Positions 1 through 11,123 of a DNA stretch of 64,000 nucleotides are shown piece after piece; within the stretch, counting starts at the first letter, position 1, and each line of letters opens with the position of its first letter. The notes under the pieces were generated by a model. The model had not been told where the DNA came from and did not search any database. It saw nothing but the letters and a program-made list of their open reading frames with translations. Source of the stretch: Hypoxylon rubiginosum (taxonomy: Eukaryota; Ascomycota; Sordariomycetes; Xylariales; Hypoxylaceae); NCBI GenBank assembly GCA_902806565.1, contig CADCXA010000031.1, positions 806,001 through 870,000 on the forward strand. The letters run 5' to 3'. Position numbers and translations under genes: made by a program.

Positions 1-629
1 TACAGCCCTACAGCAGTTCCCCTGTGCAACTGCGGTTACGATGTAACGATGGTGATGATAACCCCGCACCAGCAGGGATAGGAGAGCTTGTAAATGATGC
101 ACTGGCCAGATACCTACATGTAGGTACCTACTGGATTGAACGGATCTGTTCCCGATTCGTCTTTCGCGTTCTTCAGTCGTATCACCTTTTTACTTTTTTT
201 TCGACCTCGTCTCCTCATATGTAAAGAGACGCGCCCGGAGCCTAGAGTGCTTGCTAACTCGACCAAAAAACTTCACTTCATCGCGTCTCAATCCATCGGT
301 GTTACCCCAAATGCCCGCGATCAGTTTTGCTGTCGCGGGTTCACCTCTCTCTACACTGCGATAGTCAGAATCTTGATATCAACTACCTGCTCTTTTCTAG
401 TTTGCTTTAGTACCCAGGCAGCCACACAAACAATTTTGATTTCAGGTAGTTGCTGAGTTGCACGGTGCTATATGTGCATCTCGGGTCACGACTCACGTCG
501 CGTCTCCTTTCGAGACTTTCGAGAAATACAAGATCAAGACCTTGAAAAAAGAGCAGGCACTATCAGCCTAGGACATTTTCAACAACCATTGTCTTGGGAA
601 TTTAGCATGACCCACCGGAAATTGATTGG
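1..629. other. Upstream intergenic region of the Reb1-like gene
   Basis: No supportable gene is seen here. Open frames in this stretch are short, overlap each other and lack family features. The stretch contains a 16-bp perfect palindrome at 111-126. The part nearest the coding start at 630/636 presumably holds the promoter and 5' leader of the downstream gene, but no clear TATA box stands out. Confidence 0.5.
111..126. repeat. 16-bp perfect palindrome
   Basis: The sequence TACCTACATGTAGGTA reads the same on both strands. Related short palindromes with an ACATGT core recur in intergenic DNA at 19429-19444 and 26412-26425. They resemble the TAGGTACCTA-type words common in intergenic regions of many Sordariomycetes. 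Function is unknown. Confidence 0.7.
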
Positions 630-3572
630 ATGAAAATGGGGAATCAACAAAGCAGTGAAGTCAAGGCCGACCCTGATGCGGACAGTATCCACGCAGTCCA
701 CGGCAGCCGCAATCCAGGCAATCCAGGCAACCCAGGCAACCCAGGCAGTCCCGGCACAGGCTCAGGCACAAGCACAAGCAATCCCTCACCTAACGATTCC
801 GGCAGTCGCAGTTTGGGCAGTCCCAGTCCCAGTCCCAGTCCCAGTCCCCATGGTCGTCGCCAAACTCAAACTAATGGGCAGTCCCCACTCTCGTCGCAAC
901 GTGAACTCCAAATCCCAGACATTGTATTTTCAAGTCAAATTCCACATTCTCCAACTCGCCGTCTTCCACGTTCACCCATTCCTAACCGTCGAACGCACCG
1001 ACATCGTGCGTCTCTCAATTCAAGCTCCCCAGACCCTCGCTATCCTATAGCATCGCACACAATGGAGAGCCTTGGTGAGATTCCCGAGTCGCCTGACCTT
1101 GGCGAACAAACCCCGACGACGAAGACGCACAAGTCGCACAAGTCGTCGACCACCAAGTCGTCGAAATCGAAGAAGCGTCAAGGCAACAAGAGTTCTAGCT
1201 CTCTACCTCAACCTCGCCACTCGACGAACACCGATACTCCCACTCCCACATCTGACAATCGAGTAGTAGAGCCTTCAAGCGATCGCGACGCGCCCGAAAG
1301 CCAACGGGCCACCCTTAATGGAACGTCTTCTCACCAAGACGCCCGCAAACATAAGAAGAAGGAACATAGACGTCAAAAGAAGGGACAGCTGCAGACATCT
1401 TCTGAGATTGGAGGTTCTCCCGAATTGGGCACCAATGGCGCTACAGTCCCGTCTGCGCTTGGGAACGCATCATCCAAGAAGCGCAAGAATTCGGAGATGG
1501 GCAGCAACAATCCCAAGAAGTCCAAGCATGGCCACAACGCAGACGCAACTCTTGACGCCCCAAATACCTTTAGCAGTCTGGCTGAGACCCTTTACAAGCG
1601 CCGTAAGGATAAGGGAAAAGGACGGGCTTCAAACCAACAACCTGCGTTACGCAATTCATCTGACTCTGACTCCGATGCGAACGGCGTAGACGAAGACGCA
1701 GATGAAGATGAGCACCCTGTCGTCGACCCCGACGGATCTGAGGGCGACAAGGACGAAGAGAGTGGCTTTAGTCCCCAAACCACATCAGCAGACAACTCTA
1801 GCGTTGCGGCCCCATCTACACCAACCAAGCGCGCCGCAGGGAAACGTGTGGTTAAGCGAACCTTCTTCGAGCGCATTGCCCAAGAGGAGGCCGACAACAA
1901 AAATGGTCAGAGTTCATCTTCTGTTGCTGGTCCGTCCAAATCCTCTAAGAAGAGGCAGCCCAAGATGTCGGCAATGTTGCAAGGCGAAACTGAGGATAGT
2001 CAGGATCAGAACACATCATCTGCGATGCCTCATGGTGCTCCTAGCACGCAACAGCATCCCCATAAGCTCGCTACTGGCGCATTTAGCGAGTTTGAGCTGA
2101 GAAACATCACCCAGGCTGTCGAACGCTGGCGCGATGATCACCAATTAACACAACACCAGGTCAACGATCTGATCCAAGGCAACCCGAAAAAAGTAAAGTC
2201 TACACAATTCTGGGCCAGAATTGTTGCAACCTGCCCCAATCGCAAGCGCCAGAAGATAATCAATCAGTGTCGCCGAAAGTTTCACAACTTTGTCGCTCGA
2301 GGATCATGGACTACCGAGCAAAATAATGAACTGAAGGAACTTTGGGATATTTATGGTAATAAATATGCCGTGATTGGGAGGATCATCAACCGCTTAGCGG
2401 AAGACGTGCGGGACCGAGTCCGCAACTACGCCATATGCGGTAACAAACGACGTTCGGATCCCTGGACTAAGGAGGAAGAGAATAGACTGGAGTCGATTAT
2501 TACTGAGGCTCTAGAAACCATTCGAGCGCAGCGCGAGAGTGCTGACATCTCAGATGACGAGGACGACGAGGACTTAATCGACTGGCAGAGGGTCAGCGAA
2601 TTAATGGAACGAACTCGAAGCCGGCTCCAGTGTATGTCGAAGTGGAAGATCATGGTACGACAGAAACACGCTAGTGATGGTAGCATTGACGGTGGCGAAG
2701 TCCTGCCAGTTGATGATATCATTGACAAGGCACGGGATGAAGCAGAAGCTATGTCAAACGATGAGCGATATCATCTTGTCAAGGCGATCCGAGCATACCG
2801 ATCTCAGGCTGACAGTCGAATCCCCTGGGCCAAGGTCAGGGAGAAGAAGATGGGCAAGCGATGGACGCGGCCTACATTAATGCTGGTTTGGTACCGTCTG
2901 AAGCTCTCTGTTGCCGATTGGAACGTCATGTCAGTCCCTGAGATAACCAAACAGTTATCTAAGCGTTATCATGAGACGGAAGAGCTACCCTTTCCGGATG
3001 GAGAAGACTACGACCTTGACGCCGAGTATACCGAGATAAAGAACAAGGTTAACAAAATCCTGAAATATCAATCGAGACGAGCCAAGGTCGAATCTGACGA
3101 TGACACTCGTGATGATGACGACGATGACGACGGCGGCGATGGCGACGACGGCGGTAACGACGGTGATGGCAACGAAGCTAATGATCAGCACAACGAGGGG
3201 AATAGCGAGGACGGCAAGGATGGTGATGATGGCGAGAGTGCTAACGGCCAACTTGACGCGGATACCCCGATGGAGGACGAAGCGGACGAAGCGGACTACG
3301 GATCTGATGGTAGTACTAGCAATTCGCCTGCCGATGACCGCTCCATCTCTGATCTAAGACCTTCTGTGTCCCGACGTGGCCAGAAGACATATAGCTCTCG
3401 TCAAACGAAGAACTCTTCTTCAAAGGAGATGCCTTCGAAGAGAACTCCGGTCAAGCAAAAGGCTAAGGCAGTCATAGAGGACTCCAGCGAGGACGACGAA
3501 ATTGGAGACCAGGACGAAGTCAGCAGTGACACCAACGCCAGCGATGCGTCGAGCATTCCTGCACACTTGTGA
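630..3572 (+). CDS. Reb1/TTF1-like Myb (SANT) repeat DNA-binding protein
   Basis: This is a single uninterrupted 980-codon frame. The N-terminal half is disordered: NPG repeats (residues about 28-42), SP repeats (about 65-74), many S/T/K-rich stretches and a bipartite basic segment near residues 283-300 that could be a nuclear localisation signal. The conserved core holds consecutive Myb/SANT-like helices: about 485-555, 559-602 (begins GSWTTEQNNEL), 610-675 (begins DPWTKEEENRL, with an acidic insertion) and a weaker one at 711-762. The arrangement matches Reb1 of yeasts and mammalian TTF1, which bind DNA at rDNA terminators and some promoters. The C-terminus has an acidic Asp/Gly tract (about 826-845). 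The first ATG (630) has a poor context; the second, at 636 (AAAATGG), is better and would begin MGNQQSS. The Reb1-like assignment rests on fold and order of repeats, so another Myb-family role is possible. Confidence 0.8.
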   Translation: MKMGNQQSSEVKADPDADSIHAVHGSRNPGNPGNPGNPGSPGTGSGTSTSNPSPNDSGSRSLGSPSPSPSPSPHGRRQTQTNGQSPLSSQRELQIPDIVFSSQIPHSPTRRLPRSPIPNRRTHRHRASLNSSSPDPRYPIASHTMESLGEIPESPDLGEQTPTTKTHKSHKSSTTKSSKSKKRQGNKSSSSLPQPRHSTNTDTPTPTSDNRVVEPSSDRDAPESQRATLNGTSSHQDARKHKKKEHRRQKKGQLQTSSEIGGSPELGTNGATVPSALGNASSKKRKNSEMGSNNPKKSKHGHNADATLDAPNTFSSLAETLYKRRKDKGKGRASNQQPALRNSSDSDSDANGVDEDADEDEHPVVDPDGSEGDKDEESGFSPQTTSADNSSVAAPSTPTKRAAGKRVVKRTFFERIAQEEADNKNGQSSSSVAGPSKSSKKRQPKMSAMLQGETEDSQDQNTSSAMPHGAPSTQQHPHKLATGAFSEFELRNITQAVERWRDDHQLTQHQVNDLIQGNPKKVKSTQFWARIVATCPNRKRQKIINQCRRKFHNFVARGSWTTEQNNELKELWDIYGNKYAVIGRIINRLAEDVRDRVRNYAICGNKRRSDPWTKEEENRLESIITEALETIRAQRESADISDDEDDEDLIDWQRVSELMERTRSRLQCMSKWKIMVRQKHASDGSIDGGEVLPVDDIIDKARDEAEAMSNDERYHLVKAIRAYRSQADSRIPWAKVREKKMGKRWTRPTLMLVWYRLKLSVADWNVMSVPEITKQLSKRYHETEELPFPDGEDYDLDAEYTEIKNKVNKILKYQSRRAKVESDDDTRDDDDDDDGGDGDDGGNDGDGNEANDQHNEGNSEDGKDGDDGESANGQLDADTPMEDEADEADYGSDGSTSNSPADDRSISDLRPSVSRRGQKTYSSRQTKNSSSKEMPSKRTPVKQKAKAVIEDSSEDDEIGDQDEVSSDTNASDASSIPAHL

Positions 3573-5473
3573 AGTGTGGTTGGTCACTTTGGCCACCCTG
3601 TCTTGACGATCCTCTTAATTCATAGCGGTTTTCTCACTTCATATCACCCTTGGTCAACTAATACCTCTTTTCGCTAATGTCCCTTTCGGCATTCGCATCA
3701 AAACTTGCACGAAATTCACAGCAGTGCTCTACATCTGCACCTAGGAATTTCGTCATTATATACACCTACTTGATCCCGAGTCGCCATTGATCAAGCACTA
3801 TAGGACGTCGCGTTTCCCTTCTTCTGCGACACACCTATATTATAATGCGTTTGATCACGACATATACTATATAAAAAAAATCAACCACACCGCACAGGCG
3901 AGTCGCATTGAGAAGTTTTGACGAGAGGGAATGAAGTTGCGGGAGAAGGGGACGAAGGGAGAGCATGAGTTTACGATACCCAATGATTTTTTTTCCCACA
4001 ACGCTATTCTGCCACCGAAACGCAACACATCGATTTCGCACCGAACACCGAACCACACAGTACAATGGATTTGCGGTCATTTCGAGGAATAGGGATAACC
4101 AGCAGTCCCCCAAGATACGATGCATACGGCAACGTGGCTCTATCGCAACACCACTGGACTTTCCTGTTTCCCATATTCTTTCAGACTTTGCCTCTCACTC
4201 GACCCGCATCTTACTCTGCACCATCTATGGTATCGTCTTTTACAGACTTACGCCAATGTAGATGGCAAGCATTTCAGGCGGTCCATTGCAATCTCGTAAT
4301 ATGCCTGGATGGGATCATCGAGAGGCAACAATCGATTGCTTAGCATGTCAGCCAATGTAATAAATGATTAGGTTCCATGGCAATGGGCACACGAAAGGGC
4401 ACAAGCTTGCGCCCTATTCGTAGCAAAGCCTATGAACCATTCGCGATAGCTTTTAATAAAAAACAATAATCTGAGTTGCTTTTCCTTGTGCAAGTTTAGT
4501 TTGCGTGCCTTTGAAACCCCAATGGCATAAGTAAACCACATGATTATATGAACCTGACTATCTTAACCTCTCTTTACCAGCTGTATATAAGCAACGCAAG
4601 TAGTCAAAACGCCTCTCAAGATATACCTAGATATTCAGTGCTAGTATACTAGGCTGTGTAAGTCGGGAATACCTGATGTTTAAAACGTGGTGAGTTACAG
4701 CTGATAGGCTGACAGATGGTTGACGACTTGGAAATATATTATGTCCGGGGTTAATTATCTCCGCTCGTATAGTATTACTTCATCATCTATAGTTCCCCCC
4801 TGAGATCACGTTGGATCGGTGTCCGTGTAAGTATTGATCAACACTATAATTGTATTGTTCCAAAACAAGGTATCATTATATTTTACGGTACCACATCTAT
4901 CACAAATACATCTAAATATATATATCATGGCTGTTTATAGGTCTTGAACTTCTGGCTAGGACTGTTTGGCTTGTTTCTCAATGTGAAATAGTATAATCTT
5001 TGGTATAGTATAGATGTATACCTTTAGGTAGGGTACGCATAAAAATGGCATTATTTCAGGGGTGAACTGTATGTAAAACTCTCCTGGAGATAGGAGATAG
5101 GGGCTTCATAAAACCATTTGCGGGGTAATAACATACCGGCGATCAGCTAATTCAGCCTATCGAACGAGATAGATCTTACTGACTACCTAGATAGGTGGTA
5201 TACTGCTGCTGCAGAGTGAAACCAACAAGCCTTACTACGTTCTTGGCGATGTTCTGAGTACGAGCGCAGTATAAATAATGTCATTAGCAAAGTGGGATGA
5301 CGATTAGTGCAACATGGAAAGAATATGGACTGACATATGTGTGACATATGTGTGTTACGGAAGGATTCCTCGAACCATTCGATGTGGCTGGATTCCATTT
5401 GTCTCAGTTACGACGGGGAAAAACGAAAAAAAAAAAAAAATCTCCATTCCTAAATACCTTAGGAGGTACCTAG
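3573..5473. other. Intergenic region, no gene seen
   Basis: This holds the presumed 3' UTR of the Reb1-like gene, then moderately A+T-rich DNA (roughly 4.3-5.3 kb). Small open frames exist on both strands but are short, overlapping and unlike any family I know. I see no tRNA, repeat array or mobile element. Confidence 0.5.
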
Positions 5474-5474
5474 G

Positions 5475-5480
5475 TATATA
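5475..5480 (+). promoter_or_regulatory. Putative TATA box of the reductase gene
   Basis: TATATA lies 79 nt upstream of the chosen ATG at 5559, inside a short palindromic stretch of CCTAGG/TAGGTA words. Position and sequence suit a core promoter, but it is not diagnostic. Confidence 0.4.
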
Positions 5481-5558
5481 TTGGCTCCCATATTTACATT
5501 TGCACTTTTCACATCTTTCCCTCGTCACCTTAGAAACTGCTCGACACAACAACCCATC

Positions 5559-6964
<1,406 letters not shown>

Positions 6965-7520
6965 GGAGGTATAGTTGAGGCTGGGTTGCGAGGATTGAGG
7001 ACTGGGGATCGGGGACCGAGGATCGAGGATCGTAATGCTTTGCTTGGTGTTGACCTGTTTGCTCACTTATTAGCCAATGAGTAGTGGTGAGCAGGATGAA
7101 CAATGCCTAAGAGTCTCTACTCCCTTTATCTGTATTCCACGAGCAAGTTTCTGCTACGAGGATTTCCACAGTACTCGCGTGAGCAAATAGACAAATAGAC
7201 TTCTGCTGCTTTGAGCATATTCCAGTACAGTTGTCACTGGTGCACGCTAGTGCTTGGGAGTACTAAGGAGTATAGGCCCCCTATACCTATATCTAGTGCA
7301 CGCAAATAGGGGCCTACATACCTAGGAAGTTAATTTACTTGCTATTTGCCCGCTAAGCTACCCCCCCAAGATATTAGTTGTGATTCTCTTGGTGTATGTA
7401 TCTATGTACCTGTCTATTCTGCCGTCGTTTGAGTGTGCTCGTGCCCAACCAAAGCTCCTACTAGGCGGATAAGGGGCCTGTAATCGTCGGTTGCGGCGGT
7501 AACTTTCAAGACACTGCCCT
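6965..7520. other. Intergenic region with heptamer repeats
   Basis: This is the downstream region of the reductase gene. At about 6989-7032 there is a degenerate run of the heptamer CGAGGAT. The rest carries no open frame or RNA gene that I can support. Confidence 0.5.
6989..7032 (+). repeat. Heptamer microsatellite (CGAGGAT, degenerate)
   Basis: About five imperfect copies of CGAGGAT. The complementary heptamer ATCCTCG forms a second, cleaner array at 8462-8507, so the two arrays are in inverted orientation about 1.4 kb apart. Confidence 0.65.
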
Positions 7521-7680
7521 AACTACCGCCCTCGACCCACCACCGGCCTCGCCCTACTGCCGCCCTCGACCCACTACCGGCCTCGCCCTACTACCGCCCT
7601 CGTCCTCGCTACCGCCCTCGCCCTACCTCTACCGCCCTCGCCCCGCTACCGGCCCCGCCCCGTTACCGCCCTCGACCTCG
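7521..7680 (+). repeat. GC-rich minisatellite (CTACCGCCCTCGCCC-like)
   Basis: About ten degenerate units of 15-17 bp with the consensus CTACCGCCCTCGCCC; variants carry CGACC, GGCC or extra CT. It lies directly upstream of a TATTTAAA-like word and a pyrimidine-rich tract, so it may flank a promoter. On one strand it is strongly C-rich and could form G-quadruplex structures on the other. Confidence 0.8.
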
Positions 7681-8461
7681 TTCGCGGCACATGAGCTTTT
7701 AGTATTTAAACGTGCACTAATTCCTGCAGTCTCTCCCACACTTTACAACAATTTTTCCCATCCTCAACCTTCTTGGAAGAGTCACCTCAACTCTTCTTTG
7801 CTTTCTTGCTTCCACACGAACATCCAAACTCCTACACTCACACTCCTACATCTACACTCTCTTACATTCACACTCCTTTGCCAGACGGCACTTTACTTAA
7901 CCTTCACATCAACAACTTTGTCTCGAGCTTTGTTCACTGGAATCCTACACTTTGGGAGAGGCACTTGGCCAAGTGTCTCATTGTTCGATGCTTAGATCGG
8001 TCAATTAAAAGGTATGTCTTCATATTTCATATTTTCGGGCGGTTCTACCCGTTTGTTCGCCCTGCATCACCTACCTCTTTCTACTTCTATACTACACCAT
8101 CACTATCACATTGTATATTTTCTATCCTTCACCGATATCACACGTCGTAAATCCATAATATGATGCTTTTAGCGAAGCAATCATAGCTGTGGTGGTCACT
8201 ACCCCTCCTCAAGCCAGACGCGTCGCGTCGTTCTGCTGTGTTGCTGGCGAACGCTTGTTGTGAGCCCTAGCGCACGTGCACTTGTCTTTCTGCACTTATT
8301 TCCTGCACAACGCAATTCCTGAAAACAAACTTTTTCGTTTTCACGCGAGTTACTCTTACTACACAAACACCAACTTTAAACAACTCCCCATTCAACTCTA
8401 CCAAACTCCCAACCCATCACATAACTCTATGGCATCGCCTCTTTCCCTTTATCTTCTATCT

Positions 8462-8507
8462 TCTATCTTCGATCTTCGATCCTCGATCCTCGATCCTCGA
8501 TCCTCGA
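8462..8507 (+). repeat. Heptamer microsatellite (ATCCTCG)
   Basis: About six consecutive ATC(C/T)TCG heptamers, the cleanest part having four identical units. It is the inverse complement of the array at 6989-7032. Confidence 0.7.
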
Positions 8508-8535
8508 CTCCCTCCTTAGGTAACCACCTAATCAT

Positions 8536-8592
8536 GACATCCTTTCTCCTCTTTACATCCTCTCTCCTCTTTACATCCTCTCTCCTCTTTCC
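8536..8592 (+). repeat. Short pyrimidine-rich tandem repeat
   Basis: Three copies of a roughly 20-bp unit, CTCTTTACATCCTCTCTC and variants, in the presumed leader of the repeat-rich locus. Confidence 0.65.
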
Positions 8593-8714
8593 TCCTTGTC
8601 CTCCTTGAGTAGTATCTAATATCTAAGGTAAGTATCCTACTCTATTGATCTTAGTGTACCTAACTTACTAACATGTCTAATGAAGTTGCAGGCCTTAGAT
8701 CTTACTAGTGTTAT

Positions 8715-8812
8715 ACACTTCAACATACAAACCACTCAGTCGCCATCACAAGTACACAACAGCACACTTCAACATACACACCACTCAGTCACCATCACAA
8801 GTACAAAACAGC
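8715..8812 (+). repeat. 49-bp tandem duplication
   Basis: Two adjacent 49-bp copies, 8715-8763 and 8764-8812, each beginning ACACTTCAACATAC and containing CACTCAGTC and CATCACAAGTAC. They differ at only a few positions. Confidence 0.8.
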
Positions 8813-9422
8813 AACAAGGAGGTGGAGCTTGTCGCCCGTCGCTATCTATACAATTACCAAGCTTGTAACTCAACTAAGGTAAGTCTAGGTTAGTATCAGG
8901 TTATCGTTCTCGGCACTAACTTCTGTGACAGTCTGAGCTCACACATATTGCTCTCTTACAAGCTTGCTCGCAAGCAAGGTCGACTTGTGAAGAACTCTCC
9001 GATTCGTCTGCGCTGCCCAAACTCATCGTTCACACCTGTGTCTGGCTTCACAGAATCCACACTCACAACGACGTCAATGCGTTTTCCGTGGGCGCAGCAT
9101 CAACGCTTTGGCGCTGCTCCTCCCTCATGAGGGCGCAAAAGCCATTCAGGTGTCCCACAGTTGCATCCGACTACGACCTAATCTTGCTCTTGCCAGATCG
9201 GCGGTGGCACTAATTCGTCTGTGTCTGCCAGCACCACCAAGCCCACCCATAAGTTGAAGTGGGGGCTGTGCATGGGTTTCCTTTCGAGGAGGTGGGCGGC
9301 GTATCACCCCCTCCTCACGAGGTTGGGTGGGCTTCTGTCGCCTCCCCATATCTCGTCTGCTACACAATACCCCGAGCCGACTGGGGTGGCGCCGGAGCTC
9401 TACGACGAGATCGACGGCGCTC

Positions 9423-9548
9423 TGGCCGCGGGGAGGGTCGCAGTGGGGTCTGCTTCCCCTCCCCTCCTCGCGGTGACGTCCGGCTACCCTGGACAGTCAG
9501 GGACGCCGGATGGTCACTACTCTCGCGACAGGCTTGAGAGATGCCTAT
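9423..9548 (+). repeat. 126-bp duplicated segment, copy A
   Basis: This matches copy B at 10162-10287 with no gap, differing at about 6 of 126 positions, all transitions. The length is 42 codons, and both copies are read in the same phase within their local open frames (AAGRVAVGSASPPLLAVTSG). Confidence 0.85.
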
Positions 9549-10161
9549 ACACCAAACATGCCTTTTCGGGCGACACAGAGGAGACAATCAAGGCTCATAT
9601 CAAAGATGAAGGCTCTGGTCCTGGACGAAGGCCTACATCAAGGGCGAAGGCTCTGGTCCTGGACCAAAGCACCGGTCCATACCTGGAGTTTCAGCCGCGC
9701 GACAGGCTTGAGCGATGACTATGTCTGATGACAACCCCCCCGCACAACTGGCAGGCTTGAACGCTGCAAGTGATCAAACGCAAAGCCAAGATCGGGTCCG
9801 AGATCCCGCAGTGGTTCAAGGACTTGGGACGCCCCTACTTAGTCCAGCAGGCCATCTGGGCCAGGGGCGTCCTGTTCCCGGGCGACGAGCGCGTGACCTT
9901 GGACCGAGCTGGCAGCTCAGAATCAGACAAGTAAGCATCTCCTATATCCAAACACTTGGATTGATCTTCACCTCGCGGTCGGGCATGAGCTGACAATATA
10001 CTCGTCTAGTTCCGAGAAAGGCTTGAACGATGCCTACATGTTTCTTCTTCGCTTCATCGTCATCCTTTCTTGGGCCTTGGCCTCCCGTACGAGGCCACCA
10101 CGGGAGGCCACCACGGGAGGCCTCCGCAAGGAGCTACCTGGCCTACTCGCTAGAAACCCGG

Positions 10162-10287
10162 TGGCCGCGGGGAGGGTTGCAGTGGGGTCTGCTTCCCCTC
10201 CCCTCCTCGCGGTGACGTCCGGCTACCCTGGACAGTCAGGGATGCCGGATGGCCACTACTCTTGTGACAGGCTTGAAAGATGCCTAT
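10162..10287 (+). repeat. 126-bp duplicated segment, copy B
   Basis: This is the second copy of the segment at 9423-9548, 739 bp downstream. Four of the six differences are CpG in copy A and TpG in copy B. It ends with the word AGGCTTGAAAGATGCC; related words (AGGCTTGA plus AGATG, CGATG or CGCTG) recur at about 9531, 9705, 9751 and 10019. Confidence 0.85.
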
Positions 10288-10349
10288 GCTCTAAACATCG
10301 GTCCTATCGACCTTCGCGCACTCCAAGCCCAGGGAGGAAAGCGCGGAGG

Positions 10350-10592
10350 AACGCTCCGTGGTCTACATGTTGCGAAACCTGGTTCCCAAACGTCCAGTAC
10401 TTCGCAACATATGTAGAGCTGGATACCAAGGACTTCTATCTGCCACAGACCCGGAGCCGTGGCTGGCTAATTGCTTTGGACTGCCTGTTTTTTGATGGCG
10501 GCAAGGCAAAAGCCATTGCCACGGCTTGGGCTCGGAACCTTACCCATGGAACCTCACCCATGGACTCCCCAGAAGGGCGTCCGCTCTTGTGA
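10350..10592 (+). pseudogene. C5 DNA methyltransferase-like fragment (motif VIII region)
   Basis: Translation from 10350 gives NAPWSTCCETWFP, then about 16 residues later DTKDFYLPQTRSRGWLIAL, and ends at a stop at 10590-10592. In C5-cytosine methyltransferases, motif VIII is Gln-x-Arg-x-Arg followed by hydrophobic residues, and many eukaryotic members have a preceding Asp-Thr-Lys-(Asp/Asn)-x-Tyr and an upstream Asn-Ala-Pro-Trp after the Glu-Asn-Val of motif IV. The Glu-Asn-Val itself is not present, the frame upstream being interrupted by the duplicated segment. The resemblance comes from pattern recognition only. Confidence 0.45.
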
Positions 10593-11123
10593 GCTCTTGG
10601 CTTCTGCCACCTGCTCATCCGCTGACTGGGCGAGCTCGCCAGGACGATTCGGACTGAGCGAGCTCGTCAGGACGGCTCGGAGAGGGCGCCGGGCGTTAGA
10701 TTCAGGATGATCATCTCTCTAACCTTCACCACCTACTCGAAACTTAGCAAGGCGGTTGGCCACTAGTCACAAACCAATTCGCTGGTGCTACACTCGACAG
10801 CACCCATCCTCGTACGCCTCTCTGTCTCTCGCCGGCCCTGTGGCCCCAACGCTATTCACTCCAGGGCCGGATACCTACAGAGACATTGCGGTGGCTCTGT
10901 GGTGAGCGCGCTATCTGTCGATGAACTACCTGAAGTGTTACGTCGGCAGCTCGGACCCTGTGGGAGGTCTCCCCTATCCTAACCTAACCCGGGGGGGGGG
11001 GGGGGGGGGGGGGGGGGGCGGAGCCTACTCTAGCCGGAGCCGTAAGCATTTTGTCAGTTCAATGAGCTCGTCATCTGTCGATTAACTCATACGCAAGCTC
11101 GAGGCCAAAGGTGACAGCTTGCT
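10593..11123. other. Repeat-rich tail of the locus, no intact gene
   Basis: This contains an imperfect direct repeat near 10628-10680 (GCGAGCTCGYCAGGACG repeated), scattered protein-like fragments in differing frames and a 28-G homopolymer. No frame can be followed confidently. Confidence 0.4.
10991..11018 (+). repeat. Poly(G) tract of 28 consecutive guanines
   Basis: An uninterrupted run of 28 G is preceded by CCTAACCTAACCC. Long G homopolymers are rare in fungal genomes, prone to length error in sequencing and able to form quadruplexes. The exact length should be treated with caution. Confidence 0.85.

Larger units (their letters stand above)
7690..8691 (+). other. Putative transcribed CT-rich leader with an intron
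   Basis: A TATTTAAA-like word near 7700 is followed by a strongly C/T-rich stretch typical of fungal promoters and 5' leaders. A textbook intron lies at 8628-8691: GTAAGT donor, TTACTAAC branch point and GCAG acceptor (64 nt). A weaker GTATGT donor sits at 8012. Open frames here are short and composed mainly of low-complexity His/Ser/Thr/Leu runs, so I treat it as non-coding leader or decayed coding sequence. It contains heptamer, 18-20-bp and other simple repeats. Confidence 0.4.
8692..10592 (+). pseudogene. Decayed or fast-evolving spliced gene with a C5-cytosine methyltransferase-like segment
   Basis: Three convincing introns lie in line: 8628-8691, 8879-8931 (GTAAGT, CACTAAC, ACAG) and 9931-10009 (GTAAGC, GCTGAC, CTAG). 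Across the second junction a protein-like frame continues (ACNSTK then SELTHIALLQACSQ) until a stop at 9211-9213, but no ATG precedes it. A second frame covers 9221-9930 with stops at 9716-9718 and about 9758, then splices in frame at 9931/10010 and stays open to 10592. The 3' part from 10350 contains NAPWSTCCETWFP and VELDTKDFYLPQTRSRGW. The latter fits motif VIII (QxRxR) and the preceding region of C5 cytosine DNA methyltransferases. Motif I and the Pro-Cys motif IV were not found. With internal stops and no start I call it a pseudogene, although an unconventional or lineage-specific gene remains possible. Confidence 0.4.

Noticed and set aside
7521..7680. CRISPR-like array
   Set aside because: Units are contiguous and degenerate without unique spacers, and the genome is eukaryotic; it is a minisatellite.
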